Position numbers and translations under genes: made by a program | Notes under the pieces: generated by a model | The model's input: the letters and a program-made list of their open reading frames with translations, nothing else | Databases searched by the model: none | Told to the model about the DNA's origin: nothing | Source: Candidatus Onthousia faecavium | Lineage (GTDB): Bacteria > Bacillota_I > Bacilli_A > RF39 > UBA660 | Assembly (NCBI GenBank): GCA_018711135.1 | Contig: DVIS01000006.1 | Location: forward strand, 1-50,358 | Direction of reading: 5' to 3' | DNA: 50,358 bases | Shown: in pieces, positions 17,712 through 25,674 of the stretch | How the letters are laid out: each line of letters begins with the position of its first letter | Numbering within the stretch: the first letter of the stretch is position 1

Positions 17712-18957
17712 TGTTACCTCCATAACATACAATAAAGTATTTTTTCTTTCCTCTTCTTACTACTAAGTATTTATCATCTATAGTTTTATCTTTACTAACT
17801 ACAAATTCTAAATCATTAACTTTATCCCCATTAATACTAATACTATTGTTAGTAACAAACTCCCGTGCTTCTCTTTTACTACTACAGATATTACATTCTA
17901 CTAAGAAATCTACAATATTCATATCTTTATTTATAGTGATTTTATCTAACCCTTTAAAAGCCATTTCTATTTGTTCACTAGATAGTTCTTTGATATTTCC
18001 CTTAAATAGTGATTCACTAATCTTTAACGCTTCCTCATAAGCATCACTACCATGGATAAAGGTAATTACCTCACGAGCTAAAGTCTTATGAGCAATTCTT
18101 GATTCTGGATTAGCTTTTTGCTGTTCTTCAATATCTTTTATTTCCTCTACTGATAGGAAGGTTAGAAATTTTAAGTAATCAATTACTTTTTCATCTTCTG
18201 AATTAATTAGGAATTGATACATTTCATAAGGAGTAGTTTTATTCCTATCAAGCCAAATCGCACCGCCTTCACTTTTTCCAAATTTAGTTCCATCAGCTTT
18301 TGTCAAAAGAGGCATTGTAAAGCCATAAACCTCTTTACCTGTTTTCTTTCTAATTAAGTCAATCCCTGCTGTAATATTTCCCCATTGATCTTGTCCAGCC
18401 ACTTGTAAAGTACAGTCAAAAGCCTGATTAAGATGTAAAAAGTCTAAAGACTGTAAAATCATATAAGAAAATTCTGCATAAGTAATACCTGTATCTAATC
18501 TTCTTTTAACAATATCTTTATCAAGCATATAGTTAATATTAAAGTACTTACCATAATCTCTTAAAAAGTCAATTATATTAATATCTTTTGTCCAATCGAA
18601 GTTATTTACAACTCTAAAGTCTTTATCACCTCTTGCAAATATCTTTTCCGCTTGTTCTTTAAGACATTGATAATTATGATTTAAGGTTTCTTTAGATATC
18701 ATTGGTCTTTCACTAGTTGGTCTAGGATCTCCAATAAGTCCTGTCGCTCCTCCTACCAAAAGAATAGGATGATGTCCCGCTTCTTTTAATCGTCTAGCTA
18801 TAAGAAATGATGAAAAGTGTCCAATATGTAAACTATCCGCTGTTGGATCTGTACCAATGTAAAAGGTAAGTCCTCCCCTATTTAGTTTATCAATTAGTTC
18901 TTCACTTGATATATCTTTAATAAGTCCTCTCCATTTTAATTCTTCATATAATGTCAT
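17695..18957 (-). CDS. tyrS: Tyrosyl-tRNA synthetase
   Basis: 420 residues, full length. It charges tRNA-Tyr in the cytoplasm. The class I HIGH motif is HIGHFSSF and the KMSKS equivalent is KFGKS. YIGTDPTADSLH and VAGQDQWGNI complete the active site. An S4-like RNA-binding domain forms the C-terminus (about 340-410). The end (CYGGNNEEER) runs slightly past the usual tail because the next gene's ribosome site and start lie inside it. The Tyr T-box upstream matches its substrate, so tyrosine limitation should raise expression. Confidence 0.97.
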   Translation of the reverse strand: MTLYEELKWRGLIKDISSEELIDKLNRGGLTFYIGTDPTADSLHIGHFSSFLIARRLKEAGHHPILLVGGATGLIGDPRPTSERPMISKETLNHNYQCLKEQAEKIFARGDKDFRVVNNFDWTKDINIIDFLRDYGKYFNINYMLDKDIVKRRLDTGITYAEFSYMILQSLDFLHLNQAFDCTLQVAGQDQWGNITAGIDLIRKKTGKEVYGFTMPLLTKADGTKFGKSEGGAIWLDRNKTTPYEMYQFLINSEDEKVIDYLKFLTFLSVEEIKDIEEQQKANPESRIAHKTLAREVITFIHGSDAYEEALKISESLFKGNIKELSSEQIEMAFKGLDKITINKDMNIVDFLVECNICSSKREAREFVTNNSISINGDKVNDLEFVVSKDKTIDDKYLVVRRGKKKYFIVCYGGNNEEER

Positions 18958-19382
18958 TTTATCCCTCCTATTTTTTTAACTTTATTTAAAAGAATATTTT
19001 CATCAAAGTAATATGAGTATATATCTATTCCTGTTTTATCAGTCATATACATTAATCCCCAATGTAAAGCTCCAATTCCTTCTCCAAATACTTGCCAAAG
19101 TTTATCTTCTTCAAAAGAGTTCTCTTCGAAATATCCAAGCTTTTCTGTAATCAGTTTTTTATAGTCATCATCACTAAATTGAAAATCAGCAGTTACTTTA
19201 TCAATATTCTTATCGATTATTTCTTGATAGTAATGATAGAATTTACCTTCTTCTACCTCTAAAGGTAAAAACTCTTCTTTTTTCTCTAATAGAAGAAGAG
19301 CAAGTAACTTACTTGGTTCCTCTTTTTTACCAGTATCTACATATTCTTGTCTTTTTGCATCATACAGTTCTGTTAATGTCAT
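18954..19382 (-). CDS. Unknown protein, first gene of the T-box operon
   Basis: 142 residues, acidic, mostly helical, no signal or membrane segment. It has LALLLLEKKEEFLPL, a ...EDKLWQVFGEGIGALHWGLMYMTD stretch and a Y/F-rich end. The family is not recognised. It lies between the tyrosine T-box and tyrS and overlaps tyrS by four bases (ATGA), so it is co-regulated with tyrosine charging and translationally coupled. GGGAGG precedes the ATG by five bases. Confidence 0.75.
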   Translation of the reverse strand: MTLTELYDAKRQEYVDTGKKEEPSKLLALLLLEKKEEFLPLEVEEGKFYHYYQEIIDKNIDKVTADFQFSDDDYKKLITEKLGYFEENSFEEDKLWQVFGEGIGALHWGLMYMTDKTGIDIYSYYFDENILLNKVKKIGGIK

Positions 19383-19441
19383 AATACCTCCCTATAGAGT
19401 CTATCTTTCTCTATTATAACGCATATTTGTCTAATATAAAC

Positions 19442-19648
19442 AAAAAAGTTTCTACAAGATAAGGACGAAATTATTCCGTGGTACCACCTTATTTCATAGA
19501 AACTATGCACTCAAAATCTAATTAACGCTTAAGTCACGTTTTTTCTCCCTCTATGTAATTTCAAAATACAACTTTCTTAGTTTTCACCAACCACTAAGTC
19601 TCTATCAAAAAAGTATATATTTCTACTTTTAGAGTTCATCGAAAATAT
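19442..19648 (-). promoter_or_regulatory. T-box leader with tyrosine (UAC) specifier
   Basis: Reading the minus strand, stem I carries AGAGAC, then GGTTGGTGAAAAC, and the specifier loop GAAAT-TAC-ATAG with the UAC codon at 19557-19555. The T-box core AAGGTGGTACCACGG follows. AGTTTCTATGAAATAAGG can pair with CCTTATCTTGTAGAAACT to form a terminator followed by six T residues (19447-19442). Uncharged tRNA-Tyr should favour read-through into the operon with tyrS. The specifier codon and downstream gene agree. Confidence 0.95.
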
Positions 19649-19654
19649 ACATTA

Positions 19655-19683
19655 TATATACCAGAAAAAGAGCTTTAAGTCAA
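19655..19683 (-). promoter_or_regulatory. Promoter of the tyrosine T-box operon
   Basis: On the minus strand TTGACT (19683-19678) and TATATA (19660-19655) are 17 bases apart, with TG one base before the -10 box. Confidence 0.75.
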
Positions 19684-19798
19684 ATCTTGTTTTAAATTTT
19701 ATAGATTTTACATCTATAATTTGATACAATCCTATTAGGAAGCATAATCTTAAAAAATTATATTGTCCTGAACAAAAGAGAAAGGAATAAAATTTAAT

Positions 19799-20653
19799 AT
19801 GGAAATTAGAGATTTAAAAAACATCAGTATTTCAAATTTAATTTTAATTATTTTGAATGATAAAAATAACGATCTATTAAGAAGGTGTGGGGAGGTAGAA
19901 TTACGCAAAAGAATTAAAAATGTTGGATGGCCTTATGATGACTTATTACACTTTGATGACAAGGTAATAAAACAAAGGGGATTAGATGTTGAAAATTATT
20001 TGATTTCCCCAAATGTTAATATGCAACAACTTATGGAAATATTTTTTATGTACGATTGGAAAACAAATTATAATACAAATTGTCTGTTATTTAGTGAAAA
20101 ACATTTATGCAATACAGCTGATTTTGCAGCTCCTTTTTTTCACAAAGTATGTAATATAGAGATAAATAATATAAGTCAAAGACTAGAAAAAGCAGAAACT
20201 CAATCTCAAAAAGAACAATTATTATTGTTTAAACAGTTATTAGAAGAAAGAAATAAAAAAAGTAAACAAAACAAAAAAGAAATATTTAAGGATGACCATG
20301 CCGAACTTCTTTGCTATAATGAAGCTATGTATAAATTAGGCGGTCCCATTTTTTCATGTCATGAGTTTCTACAAAATTGTAGCGATGAAGAGTTATATAA
20401 ACTTTTAAGAACAAAATCAGGAATACTAGAAGCAAATATTTTGGGTTTTTTAAATGATTCTTTTTTTGATATAGATTTAATTCAAAATTTATGTGGATTA
20501 AACTTTGTAAGAAAAGATAGTTCCAAATTAAATAAACAAAAAAGACAATTATTTCACGAAGTTAGGAGTGGATACGAAATAAATTATGAAACTGAAGGAA
20601 TGCAAAAAGCATTACAAAAAATAAAGAAAATAGATAATTTCAAGCACAATTAA
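19799..20653 (+). CDS. Unknown soluble protein
   Basis: 284 residues, no signal or membrane segment, mostly helical. It is rich in N, K and L and has several scattered cysteines. The middle (about 125-165, SQRLEKAETQSQKEQLLLFK then LEERNKK) looks coiled. No catalytic motif or family is recognised. An AAAGGAA site lies before the ATG at somewhat long spacing. It is transcribed divergently from the T-box operon. AT content and codon use match the neighbours. Confidence 0.65.
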   Translation: MEIRDLKNISISNLILIILNDKNNDLLRRCGEVELRKRIKNVGWPYDDLLHFDDKVIKQRGLDVENYLISPNVNMQQLMEIFFMYDWKTNYNTNCLLFSEKHLCNTADFAAPFFHKVCNIEINNISQRLEKAETQSQKEQLLLFKQLLEERNKKSKQNKKEIFKDDHAELLCYNEAMYKLGGPIFSCHEFLQNCSDEELYKLLRTKSGILEANILGFLNDSFFDIDLIQNLCGLNFVRKDSSKLNKQKRQLFHEVRSGYEINYETEGMQKALQKIKKIDNFKHN

Positions 20654-20758
20654 CAATATTTTTTTCACATAAAGATTAAGTAAAATACGAATTATTTTAT
20701 GAAAAAATAGAGTATTAAAATTCAAAATTTATAAAATGAAAGGTTAAGGTTATTTATT

Positions 20759-21373
20759 ATGCAAGAGAAATTTATATTTTATTATAGTGCTATGAAGGGT
20801 GGAAAAACAACAAGAATTCTTCAGAAAATTCATGATTTAGAAGAAAATGGCCAAAGTGTCTTATTAATTAAACCTCTAGTTGATACTAAAGGTAATGATG
20901 AAATTATTAATAGACAAAATCAAACCCGAAAAGTTGACATCTTACTAAAGCCTGGAGAAAGGTTATTATCAGAAAAACATATTAAAGATATTTGGTATTG
21001 TAATCATATTTTAGTAGATGAAGCCCAATTTCTAGAGAAAGAACAAATTGACGAGTTATGGGAGATTAACAAAAACATCAATATTCCTATTACCTGCTTT
21101 GGTCTTAAAAGTAATTTTCAAGGTGCTCTTTTTGAAGGCTCATCACATCTTATCGCTAAAGCTGATGAAATAATTGAATTAGATAGTAACTCTCTTTGCC
21201 CATGTGGTGCTCCTGCTAAATTTAACGCCCGTCTTGTAAATGGCATTTACACTATGAGTGGTGAAGAAATTGAAATAGATGGCGAAAACCACAATATTTC
21301 TTACACTCCTCTTTGTGGTAAATGCTATTTCGACAAAGTCTATAGCAAAAGAATGCGTAAAAAAACTAATTAA
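20759..21373 (+). CDS. tdk: Thymidine kinase (type II)
   Basis: 204 residues, usual size. It phosphorylates thymidine to dTMP in the salvage pathway; tmk at 40256 would take the next step. The P-loop is SAMKGGKTT (about 10-18). The Walker B-like strand ILVDEAQFL carries the catalytic Glu nearby. The lasso domain has four zinc cysteines (CPCG and CGKC). CFGLKSNFQGALF is the family's substrate segment. The SAM...GGKT loop is slightly unlike the more usual GPMFSGKT. It converges on murI with an eight-base overlap. Confidence 0.95.
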   Translation: MQEKFIFYYSAMKGGKTTRILQKIHDLEENGQSVLLIKPLVDTKGNDEIINRQNQTRKVDILLKPGERLLSEKHIKDIWYCNHILVDEAQFLEKEQIDELWEINKNINIPITCFGLKSNFQGALFEGSSHLIAKADEIIELDSNSLCPCGAPAKFNARLVNGIYTMSGEEIEIDGENHNISYTPLCGKCYFDKVYSKRMRKKTN

Positions 21374-22103
21374 GCTCTAAATACTTTTTAAATCTTGCAT
21401 ATTTATTATTATCTCCACTAGAATCAATAAATTCTATTTGTAACTTTTCATTTTTATAATCAAGTCCTCTAAGTTCTAGTTGTCTAACAAGTTCTTTACT
21501 AACCCCTATCGCTCCATCAAAGAACTTAACATCACCAAGGACTTTTTTTATTTTGTCTTTAATTAAGGGATAATGAGTACAACCTAAAACCACATTATCT
21601 ACATCCTTATAATTCTTTAATTGTTCTTCTAAATATCTATCAATCTCCTCACCTTTATCTTCTTCTATAAGTTCCGCTAAAGATTCACAAGGTAATAAAA
21701 TTGTTTTCTGATTATCATATTTATGATATAAAGCAAGAAACTTTTCACTTTTAAGCGTCCCTACTGTTGCCATTACTAAAGTCTTTCCCAAAGGATTATA
21801 ATCATGAACCATTTTATAAGCTGGTTCTATAGCAATAAACAAGATATCTTTATACTCTTCTCTTAATCTCTTTACACATATCGCACTAGCTGTATTACAA
21901 GCAATCACAATCGCTTTTACTCCTCTTTCTCTAAAGTAATTGACAATATCTTTAACTAGCAAATAAACCTCCTCTTCACTCTTATTTCCATAAGGATTAT
22001 TTAATGAATCACTATAATATATAAAATGTCCTTTAGGTATCACTTTAATTATTTCTCTTAAAACACTAACTCCCCCAAGACCTGAATCTAACAGTCCAAT
22101 CAT
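21366..22103 (-). CDS. murI: Glutamate racemase
   Basis: 245 residues, close to the usual 260. It makes D-glutamate for peptidoglycan precursors in the cytoplasm. Motifs present are LLDSGLGG (catalytic acid region), YYSDSLNNPYG, VIACNTASA with the first catalytic Cys, and VLGCTHYPL with the second. Its ATG overlaps the truA stop as TAATG, so it is coupled to the upstream gene. It is good evidence that this organism builds a cell wall. Confidence 0.96.
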   Translation of the reverse strand: MIGLLDSGLGGVSVLREIIKVIPKGHFIYYSDSLNNPYGNKSEEEVYLLVKDIVNYFRERGVKAIVIACNTASAICVKRLREEYKDILFIAIEPAYKMVHDYNPLGKTLVMATVGTLKSEKFLALYHKYDNQKTILLPCESLAELIEEDKGEEIDRYLEEQLKNYKDVDNVVLGCTHYPLIKDKIKKVLGDVKFFDGAIGVSKELVRQLELRGLDYKNEKLQIEFIDSSGDNNKYARFKKYLELN

Positions 22104-22843
22104 TATTCATCCTCCAAAGAGGTTTTAACAAGGTATAAACCACATGCTTTAGCAGTTGCCCCATTTTTACCTCTTTCTTTACTATCAAGAATCTCTTTAA
22201 CGACATATGGCTCTATCTTTCCTGTTCCTACTTTAAGTAATGCTCCAACCATATTTCGCACTTGATATCTTAAAAAACCATTACCTATAAAACTAATTTC
22301 TATAATATCATCAGCTACCTCAATAGATGCTTCATAGATCTTTCTTATACAATTTTCTTTAACTTTATTCTCTGTTACAAACGCTCTAAAGTCATGTTCA
22401 CCTTCAAAATACTGTATCGCTTCATACATTTTTGTAACATTAAGGTAATAACAATGTTGATAGACATAATTACGCATAATAGGATTATATTCACCCATAT
22501 TTATATAATAACTATACTGTTTACATCTAACATGTCCACGTACAAAGTAATCATCACTTACCTCTTTCACTTCATTTATATGAATATCATCTGGTAAATT
22601 ACTATTCATCGCACGTTTAAGTTTATATGTTGTAATAAGAACATCTATATCTAAAGTCGCTACTTGATCTAAGGCATGAACTCCACGATCTGTTCTTCCT
22701 ACCGCTACTACATTAACCGCTTTATTATTATTGATCTTTGTCGCCGCTTCTTCTAACTCTCTTTGAATTGTTCTAAATTCACCTTGTCTTTGATATCCTT
22801 TATAATTAGAACCATCATAACTAAATCTTATTAAGTATCGCAC
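22103..22843 (-). CDS. truA: tRNA pseudouridine(38-40) synthase
   Basis: 246 residues. TruA isomerises uridines 38-40 in the anticodon arm of many tRNAs. GRTDRGVHAL carries the catalytic Asp. The N-terminal RFSYDGSNYKGYQRQ and the later FRYQVRNMVG are family segments. It lies five bases downstream of the second EcfA-like gene. In many Bacillota the order is ecfA1-ecfA2-ecfT-truA; here ecfT is absent. Confidence 0.96.
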   Translation of the reverse strand: MRYLIRFSYDGSNYKGYQRQGEFRTIQRELEEAATKINNNKAVNVVAVGRTDRGVHALDQVATLDIDVLITTYKLKRAMNSNLPDDIHINEVKEVSDDYFVRGHVRCKQYSYYINMGEYNPIMRNYVYQHCYYLNVTKMYEAIQYFEGEHDFRAFVTENKVKENCIRKIYEASIEVADDIIEISFIGNGFLRYQVRNMVGALLKVGTGKIEPYVVKEILDSKERGKNGATAKACGLYLVKTSLEDE

Positions 22844-22848
22844 TTATT

Positions 22849-23646
22849 TCACCTCGCATTCCAATAAACATCTTTAATAACATCTTTTACATCTGCTCTT
22901 CTTGGTAAATCAATACCTGTTTTTTCTTTAACTAATCTAATAAAAGCTACTATCTCTGGTCTTTCTAATGTTTTAGAAGAGAAGAAATCACTCTCAAAAA
23001 ACAAGTCTTTACTCTTTCCTTCTAATACTACTTTATCTTTATTAAGCACAATTAAATTTGTTGTATATTGATATAAAGTATTAGGATCACTACTATAAAT
23101 AACAATTGTTTTCTGATATTTTTCTTGTAATTTATAAAGTATTCTACTAACTCTTTTTTTATTATTTATATCATATCCTCTAAATGGCTCTTCTAATAAT
23201 AAGACTTTCGGATTACTAAGTAAAGCCAAAGCTAAAGAAAGCAGTTTTTCTTCACTATAAGTAAGAGTTGAAAACTTTCTTTCTAATATCGCTACAGATA
23301 ACCCTACTAATTTAACCGCATCTTTTATTTTCTTTGTAACATCTTTTACTTTTATTTTATGATATCTAATATAGTAAACAAAGTATTCATAAACCCCATC
23401 TATAGCAAATTGTTTTTCAAATCTTTCTCTTACAAGTCCAATATCTTTTCTAAACAAATAACTATTCCGTTTAAGTTTTCTAATCTTATTAAAATAAATA
23501 ATCCCTTTACTTTCTTCTTGTAAAGATAGTAAAGTTAATAACTCTTTACCTTTATCTCCATATATTCCTGTTATTTCCCCTTTAGGAATTACAAAAGACA
23601 AGTCATTGAGTCCTAACCCACTAACATGAGAAAATCTTATTTCCAT
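22849..23646 (-). CDS. EcfA2-like ABC ATPase with broken motifs
   Basis: 265 residues. The layout is that of ECF transporter ATPases: N-terminal strand pair, helical domain, VLLLEEPF at the Walker B position, and a C-terminal LERPEIVAFIRLVKE segment typical of EcfA. The Walker A site reads GIYGDKGKELL with no GK[S/T]. The signature is LTYSEEKL instead of LSGGQ, Walker B has EE for DE, and the H-loop His is Ser (IYSSD). ATP hydrolysis at this site is doubtful. It overlaps the partner gene by ten bases. Confidence 0.8.
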   Translation of the reverse strand: MEIRFSHVSGLGLNDLSFVIPKGEITGIYGDKGKELLTLLSLQEESKGIIYFNKIRKLKRNSYLFRKDIGLVRERFEKQFAIDGVYEYFVYYIRYHKIKVKDVTKKIKDAVKLVGLSVAILERKFSTLTYSEEKLLSLALALLSNPKVLLLEEPFRGYDINNKKRVSRILYKLQEKYQKTIVIYSSDPNTLYQYTTNLIVLNKDKVVLEGKSKDLFFESDFFSSKTLERPEIVAFIRLVKEKTGIDLPRRADVKDVIKDVYWNAR

Positions 23647-24425
23647 ATTGTATCCACCAACCTTACCGGATTTAAAAAGATTTTATCCACAAGATTATAG
23701 TATTTTAATTTAACTGACAAATCTACCATAAAAGGTAATTCTAAACCTGCTTTATTAATTAAACTATCATTACTAAGCACCTCAAAAATATCCCCAGAAC
23801 TAATTATCTTGCCATTATCTAGGATATAAAGTGTACTATTAACTGTATAAATAGTCTCTTCTAAAGAAGAACTTGTCATAATAATTGTCATTCCCATTGT
23901 TTGTAAATGATTAAATATACTTACTAGTTCCTCTTTTTCATAACGATTTAAAAACTTAGCTGGATCATCTATAAGTAATATTTTAGGACTACTAACAAGA
24001 TTAGCTGCTAAAACAACTCTTATTTTTTCATAAAAGTTAAGTTCTGCTATATTTTTATTTAAGATATTAGTAATTTTCATATCTTTACCAATATCTTTTA
24101 CTAATTTATTAATCATAGTATCATCATATTCACTCTGTTCTAACGGATAACGAATCTCATCTATTACTGTTTCAAATGTAAAGGAAAAATCATCAAGTAT
24201 CACCACAATATCTTTATTTAAGGTTGTACCAAGATAATTTTCCAAAGCTTTATCATTATATAGTACTTTATTTTTCGTACTAACAAGTCCACTCAATACT
24301 TTTATAAGTAGAGTTTTTCCACTATTATTACTACCTGTTATTATTGAAAAAGAATTAGCTTTAAACCCTAAGGAAAACTTATTAAAAGGTCCTATTGTTA
24401 AATTAGAAATTTCTAATAAGCTCAC
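23637..24425 (-). CDS. EcfA1-like ABC ATPase, partly degenerate
   Basis: 262 residues. Walker A is intact (GSNNSGKT, residues 31-38). The signature is AELNFYEKI instead of LSGGQ, Walker B ends IDDP rather than DEP, and the H-loop position is Ser (TSSSLEE). The C-terminal LELPFMVDLSVKLKYY is the usual EcfA ending. It starts with GTG overlapping the SDR stop (TAGTG). With its neighbour it occupies the conserved position before truA, but no EcfT membrane protein is present, so an ECF transport role is uncertain. Confidence 0.8.
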   Translation of the reverse strand: MSLLEISNLTIGPFNKFSLGFKANSFSIITGSNNSGKTLLIKVLSGLVSTKNKVLYNDKALENYLGTTLNKDIVVILDDFSFTFETVIDEIRYPLEQSEYDDTMINKLVKDIGKDMKITNILNKNIAELNFYEKIRVVLAANLVSSPKILLIDDPAKFLNRYEKEELVSIFNHLQTMGMTIIMTSSSLEETIYTVNSTLYILDNGKIISSGDIFEVLSNDSLINKAGLELPFMVDLSVKLKYYNLVDKIFLNPVRLVDTIWK

Positions 24426-25177
24426 TATTTAACCTTCTTCTTTTGAATATTATAAGTAAGTCTAGCGACAAATTTATCTGATAAAAATCTAACCCCAAAC
24501 TTAACAAATTTCATCTTTACACCCGGTATAATAATAGTTTTCCCCTTCATAAGTTTATCAATCGCATACTTTGCTACATAATCACTTTTTAAAGCTTTAA
24601 TTGTAAATCTAACTCCAGCTCTTTTATTAAAATTAGTATCCACTGGTCCTGGACATAAAACCGCAATTTTTACTTTGCTTCTTTTTCTTCTTAACTCTTC
24701 ATTAATTGCCAAACTAAGTCTATAAACATAACTCTTACTAGCATAATAACTACTAAATAAAGGTCCTGCCATAAAAGAAGCACTACTAGCCACATTTAAA
24801 ATCATACCTTCATCTTTTTTAACCATATCTTTTAAAAATAATTTTGTTAATAAATGAACTGCTCTAACATTAACATCAAGCATCTTAAATTCTTCATTTA
24901 TATCAGTACTAACAAACTCTCCAAATACTCCAAACCCAGCATTATTAACTAATAAATCAATATTTTCATTTTTCGTCAAGACATAGAGTTCTTTAACCTT
25001 CTGTTCATTACTTAGATCAACGATAATAATTTTTACTTTTGTTTTAATCTTATCTTTCAACTCTTCTAGTTTCTCTTTATCTCTACCAACTAGAATTAAA
25101 TCATAAGAAAGACTAGCTAGATAAAGTGCTATATCACGTCCAATTCCACTACTAGCACCTGTAACCATCGCTTTCAA
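24425..25177 (-). CDS. Short-chain dehydrogenase/reductase
   Basis: 250 residues. VTGASSGIG is the NAD(P)-binding loop, NNAG the central strand, and Ser plus YYASK the catalytic Ser-Tyr-Lys set. CPGPVDTNF follows. The Arg in VGRD after the second strand hints at NADPH. The substrate is unknown; the basic C-terminus (TYNIQKKKVK) may lie near membranes. The TTG at 25177 is chosen because AAGGGTGG lies eight bases before it; the ATG at 25168 is the alternative. It is followed with a one-base overlap by the EcfA-like pair. Confidence 0.9.
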   Translation of the reverse strand: MKAMVTGASSGIGRDIALYLASLSYDLILVGRDKEKLEELKDKIKTKVKIIIVDLSNEQKVKELYVLTKNENIDLLVNNAGFGVFGEFVSTDINEEFKMLDVNVRAVHLLTKLFLKDMVKKDEGMILNVASSASFMAGPLFSSYYASKSYVYRLSLAINEELRRKRSKVKIAVLCPGPVDTNFNKRAGVRFTIKALKSDYVAKYAIDKLMKGKTIIIPGVKMKFVKFGVRFLSDKFVARLTYNIQKKKVK

Positions 25178-25254
25178 AATAAACACCACCCTTCCTGATA
25201 ACGTTTCTCTTTTTAATATTATAACGTTATTCTTCATATTAAGCAAAGAATTTT

Positions 25255-25293
25255 AGAGGCAAACAAAAGATAGAACCAAATATTCTACCTTTA
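25255..25293 (-). terminator. Probable terminator after the GH31 unit
   Basis: On the minus strand AAAGGTAGAA can pair with TTCTATCTTT (one G-T pair) over a seven-base loop, followed by TTGTTT. It overlaps the last codons of the gene at 25291. Confidence 0.55.
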
Positions 25294-25671
25294 ATTTTTA
25301 AAAATTTTAGTGTCTATTAAACTAATAAATTCATTTAATTCATCACTTTCAGTTATACTTATTTTATATATATCCCCATTAGCAAAAGAAACTTTATAAT
25401 TATATCCATAAGATCCCTTGTCATAGCTTTTTATCATTTTAACAAGATAATCCATACTATTTTTATAAGGAACCTCCCCACTATCTACAACCTCACCATC
25501 TCTATTTATTATTTGATAACTTTTATCTTTATAGACATATAGAGTATTAACAGCACAAAAGCAAGAAATATCTTCTACTTTAAAAAGATAATTATTTTTA
25601 GACAGATAGACATAATGAACAACAAACGAAATAACAACAACTAGAATTATTCCTAATACTAACTTTTTCAT
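25291..25671 (-). CDS. Small membrane-anchored protein
   Basis: 126 residues. MKK plus a hydrophobic segment (about 4-24) predicts a signal anchor; the rest should be outside the cell. It has two close cysteines (ISCFCAV) and a beta-rich middle (YQIINRDGEVVDSGEVPY). Function unknown. It starts three bases after the glycosidase stop and is almost certainly co-transcribed with it. Confidence 0.75.
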   Translation of the reverse strand: MKKLVLGIILVVVISFVVHYVYLSKNNYLFKVEDISCFCAVNTLYVYKDKSYQIINRDGEVVDSGEVPYKNSMDYLVKMIKSYDKGSYGYNYKVSFANGDIYKISITESDELNEFISLIDTKIFKN

Positions 25672-25674
25672 AGT

